Below are positions 35,487 to 47,604 of a stretch of 64,000 bases of DNA, in pieces; within the stretch, counting starts at the first letter, position 1, and each line of letters starts with the position of its first letter. The stretch spans positions 11,369,180 to 11,433,179 of the forward strand of contig OX940872.1 in the NCBI GenBank assembly GCA_954871525.1, in the 5' to 3' direction. The notes under the pieces are model-generated. The model had not been told where the DNA came from. It made no database searches and worked only from the letters and a program-made list of their open reading frames with translations. The position numbers were made by a program, and so were the translations under genes. The DNA comes from Parietaria judaica (taxonomy: Eukaryota; Streptophyta; Magnoliopsida; Rosales; Urticaceae).

Positions 35487-36373
35487 GATGTTAGGTTACA
35501 GCTAGACGAAGTCAAAACTAGAGTTTATAGCGAGTTGGAAAGCCTCATTTTCATAATCTTATATTAAGTTAATAATTACGATCAAAGACCTTAATTTATT
35601 TTCTGATTAATTATATGATACTAAAGCTAGACGTTTTTTGAGTACTCGTCTATTCTCACTTCTCAGAATACGTAAATATATAGATTATCACGTTGATTAG
35701 TGAATATGAGTCACAATTTGCAATATATATAATGATTGAATATATATCAGTATATCACTAATAGTCTTCGTAAACAAATTTATCATCTCATTATCAATTT
35801 GTTCTTTAATATTTTCTTTTAAGCATTTATCCCCTAATGACCTAATTTAATCACACTGTCTTCCTAAATTATTTTGTACATCAATTCACCCAAAATAGAA
35901 CATTCGATACAAATTAAAGTCCATAACGCTTTAAAAAAATTCAAGAATAAACCGGTACAAAAATTTAAATTTCGTAGACAGATTAAAAAGAAAAAGAAAA
36001 AAGAAATTATACATGATCTATAATGTGTTAAGCATATAAAATGATAAAAGAAAAAAAACTAATACTGTTGATTTAGTAATTTTTTATAGTATTGATTGTC
36101 TATAATATTTGTATACTTTATTTATAGTATAATATTATAATTATCAAGACCACGACTGGTAGATGATATTATTATCATGAGTTATTTGGAGGCACGATCT
36201 TCAGCCAGCAAAAAGAAGTCAAAATTACAAAAATAAAATAGATTCTGGGTCGATGTAGCAGTCAGATGACCATTTTTTTAATACAATAAATAATGACCTG
36301 GTATCTTAATGTGTACATTTTTTTAATAAAAATGGAGGCTAAGTTTTATAATGCGAGTCTGAGTTTCAGAGAT
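35487..36373. other. Intergenic sequence, nothing recognised
   Basis: AT-rich spacer upstream of the LINE, without open frames or repeats I can support. Confidence 0.5.
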
Positions 36374-36397
36374 TGACACTCACAGAACGCAAAATAA

Positions 36398-38352
36398 GAA
36401 ATGATGGTGAGTTTTTCACGAAATGTGGCTAAGGCACATGGCAGATCCATTTCACAGGTGCTTGGTATGCGGGTCGTTCCGGACCTCGAGTCTTACCTCG
36501 GGCTTCCGGTACACGTCGGGCAAAACAAGTGCGCAATATTTAGCAAGATCACGAGCCGGGTCAAGAAGCATCTCGAGACGTGGAAAGCGAAGCTCTTCTC
36601 GGCCGGGGGACGGGAAGTCTTGATCAAATAAGTGGTGCAAGCCATCCCTACCTATCTCATGAGTCTTTTCCGGCTCCCTGTCCACACCATCAAATATCTA
36701 TACGCTACTACCGCTCGGTTTTGGTGGGGCGGGTCGGAGGAGTCGAGGAAGATTCATTGGCGGAGATGGGACATTCTCACAAAGCCGAAAGGGGAAGGTG
36801 GTTTGGGCTTCAAGGACATGGGTGATTTCAACCGGGCCCTCGTAGCACGGGTTTCGTGGCAGATCATCCAAAACCCTGGTTGTCTCTTAGCGCGGATCCT
36901 AAAAGCTAAGTACTACCCCGACACATCAATCTTCGACTTCAAATGCAAGGGACGCCCCTCGTTCCTTTGCAAGAGTTTGTGTTTTGGACGGGACTTGCTT
37001 AGACGCGGCACAAGATGGCAAATTGGGGATGGCAACGTTCGGGTTCACGGCCAACCTTGGATCCCACGGCCCGGGGCTTTCTTCGCCACCTTGGAGGCCC
37101 CAGACGATGGGTATCCATGGTGGGTAGCCGATCTTGTCTCCCACGGCCATTGGGACCTCTCTCGGGTTGAGGCCCTCTTTAACACCTACGATGCGGAGGG
37201 CGTCTTGAGGATCCCGGTGGGGAAGGGTCCAGATCGGCTTGTTTGGCACCACGAAGAAAACGGGATCTACTCGGTGCGGTCCGGTTACCGACTGGCTAGG
37301 TCGGAAGCTCGGAGCTAACCTTCGGGCTCGGGAAGGGGGGAGCCGAATTGGTGGAAAGCTTTATGGGGAACGACGATCCCCGCTAAAGTGAAACACATGA
37401 TGTGGCGCGCATGGTCGGAAGATCTTCCTACCAACGGGGCACTTCGAATTCGAGGGGTAGACGTTCTACCCTTTTGCAAATTTTGCAGGGCGCTCCCAAA
37501 GGACGCCTTACTTGCCGTTTGGGGATGTGAGAGAGCCAAAGTCATTTGGGCATCATCGACGATCCACCGATGGGTGGAAAAGACCGGGGAGATTCCGTTT
37601 CGGGAATTATGCTACCGGGCGCTTGAGAGTCTTTCCAAACCGCATTTTGAGCTCTTTTGCGGGCTAATTTGGGCGGCGTGGTCCGACTGCAACCTTCGTC
37701 TCTTCGAGCACCGTGTACGGGCCTCAGAGACTTGGGTGGAAAAAGTCAACGGATGGTTCACAAGTTTCAAGCGTTGTGCGCACACGACGGAGGACCACCG
37801 TTCGCCGAGGGAGGTGGTACCGAGGGCTTGGTCCGGGCCGGTAGCGGGGAGCCTCAAGCTCAACGTTGATGCGGCATGGGACGGGGAGACGGGACGGGCA
37901 GCGGTGGGAGCGGTTGTCCGAGACCACCACGGTCGGGTCATGGGAGTATTGGCTTCTTTAGTCAACCATGTCGATTCGGCACTTGTCGCAGAGTGCATTG
38001 CGATGCGACGAGGGCTTCTCTTTGCTCCCGATTGGGGTGGAAGATTGAACATGCCGAGACGGATTGCTTACGTGCCTCCCAACTCACCAAGGCACGAGAC
38101 ACGTTGGGCTTGCAAGGCCCGATTATTGCGGAGGTGTGGGAGCTCGGCCGCGAACTAGGCGAGACCGGAGAGTGGACTTGGGTTCCACGGGAATGTAACG
38201 AGGTGGCCAATGCTTAGGCTAAGAGACGTCTCTCTTCTTTTGTATCGGACCTTATGTGTCCTTATTGCCCGGAGTGGCTTGTAGCAACGGTGTTGAAGGA
38301 TTTTTCTCCCCAACTTATTTGATTGAATAAAATTGCTTTAAAAAAAAAAAAA
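36398..38352 (+). mobile_element. L1-type LINE, 5'-truncated, with poly(A) and TSD
   Basis: A GC-richer, plus-strand insertion. The upstream flank (tgacactcacagaacgcaaa from 36374) and the sequence after the A tail (tgacactcacgatacgcatg from 38356) are imperfect copies of about 25 bp, the long, variable duplication expected of LINEs. The 3' end has an aataaa at 38326-38331, then a 13-14 nt A run. Only the C-terminal part of ORF2 remains, so reverse transcription stopped early or the 5' part was lost. Confidence 0.9.
36401..38279 (+). pseudogene. LINE ORF2 C-terminal remnant (RT end, zf-RVT, RNase H)
   Basis: It begins in the region after the reverse-transcriptase core (SFSRNVAKAHGRSISQVLGM, YLGLPVHVG). 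After a TAA at 36629 it resumes with the thumb region (VQAIPTYLMSLFRLPV, WGGSEESRKIHWRRWD, GGLGFKDMGDFNRALVARVS). A second stop lies at 37316. It then continues with a zinc-binding zf-RVT domain (AKVKHMMWRAW, CKFCRALPKDALLAVWGCE), followed by an RVT_3-type RNase H with LNVDAAWDGETGRAAVGAV and AECIAMRRGL. A frameshift near 38045 precedes ETDCLRASQL and WVPRECNEVANA, the last RNase H block. Stops and the frameshift mean it is inactive. Confidence 0.9.
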
Positions 38353-38380
38353 CAATGACACTCACGATACGCATGATAAT

Positions 38381-39430
38381 ATATCTTAATGTTTACATAA
38401 TCCTCATTTATATATAATATTAAAATACTTTTTTCTCTTTATTTTTCCCACTTCAAATGCTTCATATTTATGATCTATCTAATCTAACATATATTTCCAA
38501 ATAAATTTTGTTACGTATGCGATGCTGAATTCCAATAATATCAAGTATTAATCATTTACTCATGCGACCTTTTTTTCCATTTCTCAAACTACAAACTTAA
38601 CTTTGTTTAGAAGGTTTTTTTTTTTTTTTGTCGAAGTAATTATAAAATCAAAATGTAAGACCATTACTTATCAGTCATTTATGTTTTTTATTTTTTTGAA
38701 TTATTTAATTTGGGAATTACGCAAAATATGATAGCATATTCATATAGTAAATATTCAATCCGAAATAAGATATATATATAGAGAGAGACAGTCAAGAGAG
38801 CCAGCGCAGCATATTCCTTAATTAAGCCAGTTATATCCACGTTGGTAAGGCAAAGATAAAATAGAAAGACTGGCACGGAATTAGATAGCCAGCTATTTTC
38901 TCATTCAAATGTCATCATAACATCACATTTTAAACGATTTATAAACTAGATTATTTGGATTAATGTTTAGCATCGTTACAAGTTGCAACAAGCTTTGTTA
39001 TTGGGAGATTCTAAATTGCAAATTATTAAACGTTGTTTTCCAATGATATTCAAACTATAATTACGTATAATATATATATATATATATTAGTTTTTTCTAT
39101 GAATTTTCGTGTTTAGAAAATAGTTTACCATTAATACTAAAAAACACATAGTAAGTGGGGGCATACGCGAAGATACTCTGAAAACGAAGAAATGCAGACT
39201 CAAGTCTCAAAGTACAAAAAAAAAAAGAGCATAAAATATGAAGTTTCGATTCATTAAGAAAAAATAAGTCCCGACTAAATAATTTCTTTGTGAGTAAGAT
39301 AATCCCTTATTTTATTTTATTGTTATGTGTGATTGCGGTACAAGGGTTAACTACTTAATTTTAAGTTTTCAAATACTGATATCAATTGCACCTTATCATA
39401 TTTTACGGGCATATAATTTGTAACCATCGA

Positions 39431-39496
<66 letters not shown>

Positions 39497-39723
39497 CTCA
39501 AATACAATTTATTTATGAGAAAATTAGTGGCGAAAGTTCATGATGAATTTGGTAGCAAGTTTCTTGAGTATGGCCATACACAAATAATTGTTATTTGTTC
39601 TGTTATCTACTTCGGGATATATAAAGTAAGTTGAGTTGTAGGAACAAACAAACGTGACATAAAATGGTTTGTTCCCAATACTGACATCGAGAACGAAAGG
39701 ACATATTACTGATCAACACCAGG
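38381..39723. other. Intergenic sequence with (ta)n
   Basis: AT-rich spacer. The only notable structures are a short (ta)n at 39069-39087 and a long one at 39432-39495. No gene supported. Confidence 0.5.
39432..39495. repeat. (TA)n microsatellite, about 32 units
   Basis: An uninterrupted ta dinucleotide run of about 64 bp, the longest in the window. Others are at 17429, 26825 and 41332. Confidence 0.95.
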
Positions 39724-39725
39724 CA

Positions 39726-40200
39726 GTGGCGGATCCAAGATTTTTCGATAGACGGGGCCGAAAATTTTTCTCTAACACATAAATTTATAATTTTTGGTAT
39801 TATATTTTTTCTGTTATTATTATAGTTCTCTTGATCTTTATATATATATATATATATATAAATCATTTGTCATTTTATTTAGTTTTTATTTTTAAATTGC
39901 GAATCGAAAACTACCGATAATATTATTTTAGAAATTTTATGGAGCACTTTATGAATTTTTTATTTAACACTTCTTACCATTATAAGTATTATATTAAAAA
40001 TACTTTATGGTGAATAAAAAAATTATTAAGATACTAAAGATATTTTGTACAGATATACTAAAGATCTTTAATGCTTTAAAGTATAAAATTACATGCTCAA
40101 AATATATGATTTATTTAAAAGATTAACGGGCAAAAAGTAAACAACTATACTATATTAAAAAAGGTTAACAACTATATATAATATATTTATCCATTAGTCA
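39726..40200 (+). mobile_element. hAT left-end fragment (cagtggcggatcc type)
   Basis: Starts cagtggcggatccaagattt, the terminal sequence common to TTF-type hAT elements of plants and similar to the ends at 42325 (cataggcggatccagg) and 58249 (cagtggcgaagc). The other terminus was not found before 41 kb, so it is truncated or diverged. The right limit is arbitrary. Confidence 0.55.
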
Positions 40201-41056
40201 ATTCTTATTCAATGGACCTTTGTATAATAACTTTAAAATACAAGGACTGCTACTATAAATTAAAACACTAGTAGTTAAACTCAAAAGTTGACCTGTCGTG
40301 TGTTTGTAATAAACTTTAAAAAGAAAGGGTAACTTAGTAATAACGCTTGTCTTTTTTCTTCTTCCTTAGAGAAGTGAGAAGTTCTTCCTTCATCGGAAAA
40401 AAAGCTCGACATAAAGGCGTCAATGGCGGAAGCAAGAAGAAGATACTAGGTTTACAGCAAACCATAAGGAGGACACCGATACAGGCTTTATCGGTGATTG
40501 AAGCTTCGTGCCCGAAAATCGACAATAAAAACTCTGGGAATAAGAACAAGCATGCGACAAGAAGTATATTTAATTCTAAGGTACATAATTAAATGTTTTA
40601 ATATATAATTTAATTTATGCTTCCACCGTTTATTGACTAGTGAAATCGAGAGAATTCCTACACTTATTACATATGGATGGAGTTTATGTTAAATGCCACG
40701 TGTCCCCTTCATGTGTCTAGTCAATTCACACACGTAGTTTTATCAACTTTGTACTTTGATAACTAAACACGTTTAAAATATGATATAATTAAAGGAAAAA
40801 TTGTAGACCGATTTCTTAGATATTGTCATCCCCGATCACGAAACAGGGCGATGGGATTTAGCATCACAGATTATAAAATAGAAACGTTTTGCATCGAATT
40901 AAATTAATTTCATTTTGGACCATTTAATGTTTTCAAGCCAATAAGGCCCACCTTATTGATCAAGCAATCTCATTTCGAATGGCCCATTATCCCTTTATTG
41001 TAATATTGAGAATCAAATTAATTGTTTGACACGTAGAGTAGTGGAAAAAATCACTA
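40201..41056. other. Spacer with an unassigned frame
   Basis: A GC-richer stretch at 40345-40565 holds short frames on both strands without recognisable domains. It might be a captured or relic exon, but nothing proves it. Confidence 0.35.
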
Positions 41057-41317
41057 CCCATTAGTAGGGCTGTAACCCGAGCGGATATCCGGCTTTTCTG
41101 AACTATCCGAACCCGGATATGAATTTCCGGATATCCAAAAATCGATATCCGGATATGAATCCGGAAATCTGTTTTCAAAACCAGGATCCGGATATTATCC
41201 AGATCCGATTTTTATTTAAAAAAAAAAAATCTCAAGAAAACAAATCCAAACCATTCTCTATTCTTCCCACTTTCTTTGTTTCTCACCGATTGACTCTAAA
41301 AAATGCTCACACGCGGT

Positions 41318-41318
<1 letters not shown>

Positions 41319-41370
<52 letters not shown>
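41319..41370. repeat. (CA)n(TA)n compound microsatellite
   Basis: A run of about six ca units passes directly into about 19 ta units within the hAT element. Confidence 0.9.
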
Positions 41371-41371
<1 letters not shown>

Positions 41372-41640
41372 CCACAATATCTAACTAACTATCTAGTTAC
41401 ATCAATACATATACATATAGATATAAATTGAGATAAGAAGCTAGCCTACGAAGAATGTGTTCGGGGACAGAGTCTTTGAAGATTTCTAGAAATGAAATGA
41501 GAGTGTCGAAAATTGTAACTCTAATAACATATAAAAGGAATTAAAAAATTAAAATAAACTTGATTTTAAACCGGATCCAGATATCCGGATTTTTAAATAC
41601 CAAAACCCTTATCCGAATCCGGTTTTAAATCCGAATCCAG

Positions 41641-41698
41641 ATATCCGTATCCGGATATCCGTATCCGGATATCCGTATCCGGATATCCGTATCTGGAT
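41641..41698. repeat. 14-bp tandem repeat, about 4 copies
   Basis: The unit atatccgtatccgg is repeated almost perfectly four times, inside the right subterminal region of the hAT element. Each unit contains the palindrome ggatatcc across the junction. Confidence 0.9.
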
Positions 41699-41779
41699 TT
41701 CCAATTCAGATTCGGATTTTAAAATCAGATGCGGATTTTAAACCGGATTCCGGGTTTTAATTACAGCCATACCTATTAG

Positions 41780-42316
41780 TCTCTTACTCTCTTTAGTTGT
41801 TATATTTCCTAAATGATCTTAAATTATTTCCTCTGTTCTTTTTACCCCCACCAATTTAAAATGTTCTTTCTTTTGTCTCATTTTTATACAATTTTTAATT
41901 AAGTGAAGGGTGTTTCACCTAGACCAAGGTTACCTCTTACAAATTATGTATATATGTATATAGGAGCCTATAATAATGCCCGGATACCCAATTTTTTAGA
42001 TATCTGGATGCCGGATTCGGTATTCAGGTTTTCAATAAGAGATAACCGCATCTGTATTTAGAAATCCAAATAGAAATTCAGGTTTATATTATCAAAACCC
42101 GAATCGGTAACTAGATCAAGGTCTGTAACTCAATCAAATTTTTTACATGGATCTTAATTAGTTAAAAAAATATTGCAAGTCAAATAAGCATGAGATGTAA
42201 ATAATTGGATTAAATATTATAAAGTGCACGTCATGACGTCACTATCAACCTCATCCATAAACTCTCATATTACTACTATATTGTGAGTAAACCTTATCAA
42301 ATTTTCAACTTGAGAT
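41780..42316. other. Spacer with a degraded relative of the 41065 hAT element
   Basis: Around 41976-42115, 'cccggatacccaa', 'tatctggatgccggattcgg' and 'atcaaaacccgaatcgg' recall the ends of the neighbouring hAT element, probably an older decayed copy. The rest is AT-rich. Confidence 0.4.
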
Positions 42317-42423
42317 ATTCCGTTCATAGGCGGATCCAGGAATCGGGGAGAGGGGGCTCAAAAATTATAAGGTAGTTTATACAAAAGTCAAATAAAACAT
42401 TGACAAAATAAATGCCTTGGATC

Positions 42424-42837
42424 CAGGATGTCCATCTTTTCTAAATAAGAAACACGGTAGACAAAATGCCTTATGATCACGCTCAGAATATTCTAACCAT
42501 GACGGCCAAGATTAAACCAGGATGCTTGAAAACTTCTTGAATTTTTGGCTGATTTTTCAAACTTGCAGACGGGTTGATTAGGACCGAACTTAATATACCC
42601 TCTTCGAACTACATCACGCAAATGAGATGGATAGTCCAATATTTGTTGTCGTTTTCCAGGATCACGTTTCAACTTACTAATATCAAACTCTTCTTCCACT
42701 GAAATACCCACTTTCAAATTTGTAGGTGTTTTAGCTCCAGTTCTTTGAATCTTCGAAAAATGACCCTCGGAATGAGAATCATTTTCCGTTGTAGTTGCAA
42801 CACTTTTTCTCTTAAAGAATTCATCAAGTTTTTTCAT
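42424..42837 (-). pseudogene. TTF/ZMYM1-like hAT transposase, N-terminal fragment
   Basis: From the ATG at 42837 it reads MKKLDEFFKRKSVATTTEND, then LKRDPGKRQQILDYPSHLRD, VVRRGYIKFGPNQPV and FQASWF, the conserved lead-in to the TTF zinc-finger region of plant hAT transposases. A frameshift at about 42500 breaks it. The next frame continues PSWLEYSERDHKAFCLPCFLF, supplying the expected WLEYS and FCxPCFLF zinc motif, to about 42424. The TTF domain binds DNA in this family. The catalytic RNase H-like and dimerisation parts are absent. Confidence 0.85.
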
Positions 42838-43751
42838 CTGCAAAACATATAAGAATTAGCTATTCAATATTCAATTTCAACTATGTAAATTAATTACCGA
42901 AATTTGGAAATAAAATGAAAAACATACCTCGAAAGTAAAATCGCTTCACACTTTGAAGAGAGTAATGCATAATATTACTATAATATTGCAAAATCTGTAG
43001 ACAAATAAATAACTAAGATCAATTTTGTTGACAAATAAACTTACTAATTTACCACAAAATTATTCTGCAACGCAAACAGAGCCAAAATATTAACAAAAAC
43101 AAGAAGCATAACGTTTCTAAAAATTCTGGACCGAACACAAAAGGTTAAAATCCCAAATACCTAAGAGTAATGAGTTTCTGAATCGCCGAGAGCCCGAGAC
43201 TACGGTAATATGAATGCCGAGAATGCAGCGAATAGATACGAAGATAAAAAACATATCTGGTTCAAAAACGAAACAATCGAAAGCCGATATACATAAGCAA
43301 TCAGTCAATTACAAAAGGCCTAACACATAAACAATCGATCAATGAAAAAACTCAAATCTGACCGAGCTCTTAATCACACAGTGTTGAGCCCGAAATCTTA
43401 CCCAAAAATACAGAGGACGAGTGAGAACGAGAAACGGAGAGCACATAAAAACAGAGGATGAGCGACCGAGAGACGGCACGACGAGAGAGAGAGATGAACG
43501 CGCGAGAGATAGAGCATGGACAGAGGCACAATACCGTAGAGGTTCGAGTCGTTGTGAGTCGTGCAAGAGCACGGAGAGGGATGAATGCAAAGGAGGAAGG
43601 AGCAGAGCCTTGGCTTGGAGTCGAGACGAGAGAGATTTGAGCAGGAAGAAACTAGAAAGAGAGAAAGAAGAAGACGGGGGGCTGGGTTGATCAATCTAGA
43701 GGGGCTGGAGTCAAAATATGGGCTTGGGCTAATAGGATTTTAAAATTTATT

Positions 43752-43776
43752 GGGGGGGGGGGGGGGGGGGGGGGGG
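43752..43776 (+). repeat. 25-base poly(G) tract
   Basis: Twenty-five consecutive G residues, 38 bp from the end of the hAT element. It could fold as a G-quadruplex and is error-prone in sequencing. Confidence 0.95.
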
Positions 43777-43865
43777 CTTGAGTCCCTGTGGGCTAAAACG
43801 TACTTCCGCCTATGATTCCGTTGGACAAAAAAGGCACATATCAATGTCTGTTTTTGTTGTTTCAT

Positions 43866-46800
43866 CGAGGGTTCGACTTACCGATGATTATCAACAATTA
43901 TCAACGATAATCGACATTATCGATGGTCAACGGTAAAAAAATCCACTCCAATAGTTGTCGTTTTGAACATTAATCGAGTATAATCGCGACAGCAGATACA
44001 TCATTTTCCAACCGATTATCAGTAATCGCAATGTAAAATAAGGGAATTTTCGGTTAAATAAAAAAATAATATTTGGGTGGTATAAATAATCTTTTGTCGC
44101 CGACAATCCACTTCGAACCCTACTTCTCGCCCTTCTCCCCGCCTCTAAACAAAACCTTGGTGATTTTTGCGATTATCGGACTGGTAAGTTCACCGATTTT
44201 TGGCTGTTCTTCTGGTTTTTAACAATTATCAAGATTATGGCAAAAGTGTGTAAAGTTTTTATTTAACCATTTTCAGCGAATTTCTTCCATTTATTTCAAA
44301 AAATTTAGTAGATCTAGGACTTATAATTATAGATATATATGAATCATGCAACTGGTCTTTGATATTTGATCATTTTCACGATTTGGAGAAGAGTTGCATG
44401 AGTTCCAAAACTCAGAGTTCATTGTTCATATGAGTTATGTTTATAAGTGGGTAAATATTGCTACTTTGAAAATTTTGATAAGTTTTTTTTTTTGCATTAT
44501 TATGAATATATCTTGATGAAACTTACTTCCACGACTTAGTTTGTGATTATTGTGTTTTGTTTTGTGATTAGTGAGGTAATCTACTAATTTTTTTTGGTGT
44601 TTTCCTTCATTATTTATTTTTGGAAATATTTATCTGAGTTTTTGGTATAATTTATTTCAGATTTTACGACAATTTGGATTTTCTCTGAATTCGGGCAAAA
44701 GTCTTTCAAGTTTATCTTTTGCGATATATGAGGTAATGTACTCATTTTTTGGGTGTTTTCATTCATTAAATATATTTTTAAATATTAATCAGAGTTTTTG
44801 GTGTAATTTATTTACAGATTTGACGATAATTTGAATTTCTTCACAATTGCGGCAAACGTACTAGAGTTTCTATTTTTTTGATTTGTGAGGTAATGTACTC
44901 ATTTTTTTTTTGGCGTTTTCATTCATTAAATTTTTTTGAAATATTAATCTGAGTTTTTGGTGTAATTTATTTTCTTGTTTGACTGTAATTCGGCCATTCA
45001 CGTAATTCCGGCAAAACTCATCCAAGTTTATATTCTTGTGATTTATCTGGTAATCTACTGACTTTTCTTGCTGTTAGCTTTCATGCAATATTTATTCCTA
45101 CAATAATGTGAGATTTTTGGTGGAATTTAACTTGTTTTTGAGGTAAAATTGTTTTTTCTGGCAAAAGTACCTAAAGTTTGCATTCTGTATAATTGTTTTT
45201 CTCTATTATCATTATTCTTCTTGTTGTTTAGTTTCAAAATGAGTAAGGAAAAAATTGCAAGGCAGAATTGCACTCCCTATGGGGTTCCGAGCTACAACTC
45301 GAGTTTCAAGTGTAATTACTATGGGAAGAAGATCAGAGGTGGCGGAGTAACGAGAATGAAAAAACATTTGGCCGGATCTGATAAGAACAAAAATGTCGTG
45401 CCGTTAACAGAGATCCCTACCGACGTGCGTAACCTCATCAAGGAGTCTTTGCTGAGTTCCCAAAGGAAGAGCAGAAGAACCATGATACGGAGGTTAACAT
45501 ACGGGTGAATATTTTGCATAGCATGGACGATTCTTCCAGTGATGTCGAGACTGCCCCTGTGGATGTTGAAAGAGAAGTGGCAACGCTAGCGAATAAAATT
45601 CGTAAGGAGGCAGCGGCCCAACAGTGGACATAGGACTAGACAAGAGCCGACAGAAGTGCTTTCGGTGCCGCCACCGCCCCTGCGTTGTTCGATAGGCCTT
45701 CGGGAAAACAAAAAAAGGGTCGATTTGATGTTTTTACCGAAGGTCATTTTGAAGGTGGGAAAGTCGATCGCGAAATACTTGATCCACAAAGGGGTTCCGT
45801 GGTGCCACGCAGATAATATGCACTTCCACAACATGTTGTTTTACGTAGCCCAAGCAGGTAACGTAATTTATGATTTTATTTATATTTTTATTTCATTTTA
45901 AATTTCTAATTTTTTATTGTTAATATTGCATTTACGATTGTAGGCCTTGGATGCCCGTATCCATCGTCAAAGGACATCGCGGGCAAGTATCTGAACCTCG
46001 AGTATGAGGAGTGACAGAAGTACAAGCAGGCCCTGATTCATGTGTGGCAGAAACTGGGCGTGACGGTCATGCTAGACGGTTGGACCGGACCGACGAATAT
46101 GTCCATCTTGAACATAATGGTCTTTTCTGTGGGGAGGACTGTGTTTATAAAGGCAATCAACACATCCTGACACGCCAAAAACTCGCACTATTTGTTCAGG
46201 ATATTTTCTACAGTGATTGGGGAGATCGGGCCGCACAACGTCATGCAAATTGTGACGGACAACGCCGCGGCTTACAAAAAAGTCAGCCAAGATTTGATGG
46301 AGAAGTAAAATTTGTACTGGAAACCGTGCGCTGCTCACTGCGTGGACTTTATGTTTCACGAAATCGGAAAAAGGCCAATCATCGATGAGGCCGTGAAGGG
46401 GTGTAGGCTCATCACGAAGTTTATCTAAAACCACGGCCTGGTGCTCGATAGCATGAACAAGACATGCAATGGCGAGATCATCCATCCAGGAGCAAGGAGG
46501 TTCGCCACAATCTTTCTCTCGTTGCAGAGCTTATGGGGAAAGAAGGCCGGACTCAAGGCGATGTTTGTGTCCGATTGGTGGGAAAACTCAAAGTTCAAGG
46601 ATATGAGAGAAGGGAGAGCCGCGACCACGTTGTGCTTGAGCGAGCCTTTTTGGGTTTTGGTTGACAAGGCCATCGCCGTTATCACCCCCATGTACAAAGC
46701 ACTCCGGTTCGTCGACACCGAGGTGCATCCGATGATGGGTATGGTGTATCTCTTGTTCGAAATCATCCAGTCAGATCTTGGTGCACTTCCTGGAAAGCAA

Positions 46801-47215
46801 CAGTCAGTTGATATTGTGGAAGTGATATGGCATCGAAACTTGGAGCATCCATTGCATATTGCAGCCCACTTCTAGAACCCCAGACTCGCGTACGAGCAAG
46901 ATGTTGAGATGCAGACGTGACACATATCCCAGAAGAGGTAAGATCTCAATTTAATTGTGTAACTTTATTTCTTATGATTAAATAAAATATAACTTACTTT
47001 CTTGTATTGTACTACGTGCGGTTCCGTGACGCTATACGTCTGTTGCGCGAGCGGTCATGTGTGTCAGCACGGAAGACTCTTGCACCCGGTAAGAAAGAAT
47101 ATAATAATGCATTGTTGATTGGAGAGTATAGTGTATTACTTCGATCTGTTTCAATTCACTATATCTACATGAGTACATGTTTGGCTCACGGTGATTTTTC
47201 AGTCCCATAGCTAGT
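43866..47215 (+). mobile_element. hAT element with BED/DUF659-like transposase, right end lost
   Basis: Starts around 43866 with cgagggttcgacttaccgat, resembling the ends of the small hAT element at 56185 (caaggttcgactttt). It has many 'attatc', 'gataatcg' and 'atcga' subterminal words. Coding remnants follow at 45239-46940. No matching right terminus was found before the copia LTR at 47835, so the 3' part is missing. The right limit given is only where I stop seeing related sequence. Confidence 0.55.
45239..46940 (+). pseudogene. hAT transposase (BED finger + DUF659) with stops
   Basis: The frame from the ATG at 45239 gives a BED-like finger, FKCNYYGKKIRGGGVTRMKK, followed by HLAG and VPLTEIPTDVRNLIKESL. 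The second metal cysteine is tyrosine, so the finger is damaged. After frameshifts come VGKSIAKYLIHKGVPWCHAD and a GT-AG intron (45858-45943). Next are CPYPSSKDIAGKYLNLEYEE, the DUF659 core (VTVMLDGWTGPTNMSILNIM, VMQIVTDNAAAYKKVSQDLM, CAAHCVDFMFHEIGKRPII) and the region with MNKTCNGEIIHPGARRFATI up to HPLHIAAHF at 46873. At least four in-frame stops are present. The C-terminal dimerisation domain is not seen. Transposases of this kind cut and join DNA in the nucleus. This copy is dead. Confidence 0.9.
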
Positions 47216-47600
47216 TAAGTACATGAAAATGCATTTTAAGAACATAATCATGCTCATACAAGTTAAATTATATAAAACCAAAATAAATAAAGAAATATAG
47301 TTGAACTTAAAAATCAATTAACAAGAAAGGATTTAACTCATGATCTTTTAAGAACTATGTTAAATCTTTATGTCGATATGGAACTTAACATACTTCCTCA
47401 TGATGTGGGTTTTATTTTTTTGGGCTTACTCATCTTGAACCAATTTTTTATTTATTATTATTATATTTATACTTGTGCTCATTTGGCTTGATAGGTCTTA
47501 TACTATTTGAAATAATGTGAAGTTTCACCTTAAAATCAATTTGCAGTAAAGCGAGTGACATGTGATTTTATTTTAAATCGTGTTAAGTACCCATGTCTCT
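47216..47600. other. Spacer, nothing recognised
   Basis: AT-rich non-coding DNA between the hAT remnant and the copia LTR fragment. Confidence 0.4.
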
Positions 47601-47604
47601 ATCA

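Larger units (their letters stand above)
41065..41771. mobile_element. hAT element with ccggatatcc arrays
   Basis: TIRs are tagggctgtaa and, reverse-complemented, tatggctgtaa. Octamers cccattag (41057-41064) and cctattag (41772-41779) match at 7 of 8. Both ends are saturated with 'ccggatatcc', 'aatccgg' and 'ccggatttt' words in inverted orientation, culminating in a 14-bp tandem at 41641-41698. A (ca)n(ta)n microsatellite lies at 41319-41370. No transposase. Confidence 0.88.
42325..43814 (-). mobile_element. TTF-type hAT element, internally deleted, perfect 8-bp TSD
   Basis: The octamer attccgtt is identical on both sides (42317-42324, 43815-43822). The ends are cataggcggatcc and, reverse-complemented, cataggcggaagt. 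The minus strand carries the first coding part of a transposase after an apparent 5' intron (acceptor ...ttttgcag just before the ATG at 42837). Most of the transposase is missing, so the element is a deletion derivative. A GA-rich segment (43400-43680) and a 25-base G run lie near the upstream end. Confidence 0.88.

Noticed and set aside
36452..38210. Minus-strand frames up to 146 codons
   Set aside because: They are shadows of the GC-rich LINE ORF2 on the plus strand, which has clear motifs.
40334..40592. Overlapping 71- and 81-codon frames on both strands that might be a gene
   Set aside because: No recognisable domain, splice sites or promoter. The basic, low-complexity sequence gives no family signal, so only mentioned as unassigned.
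43339..43694. Arginine/serine-rich frames on both strands
   Set aside because: Low-complexity translation of a GA-rich stretch inside the hAT element; no family signal.
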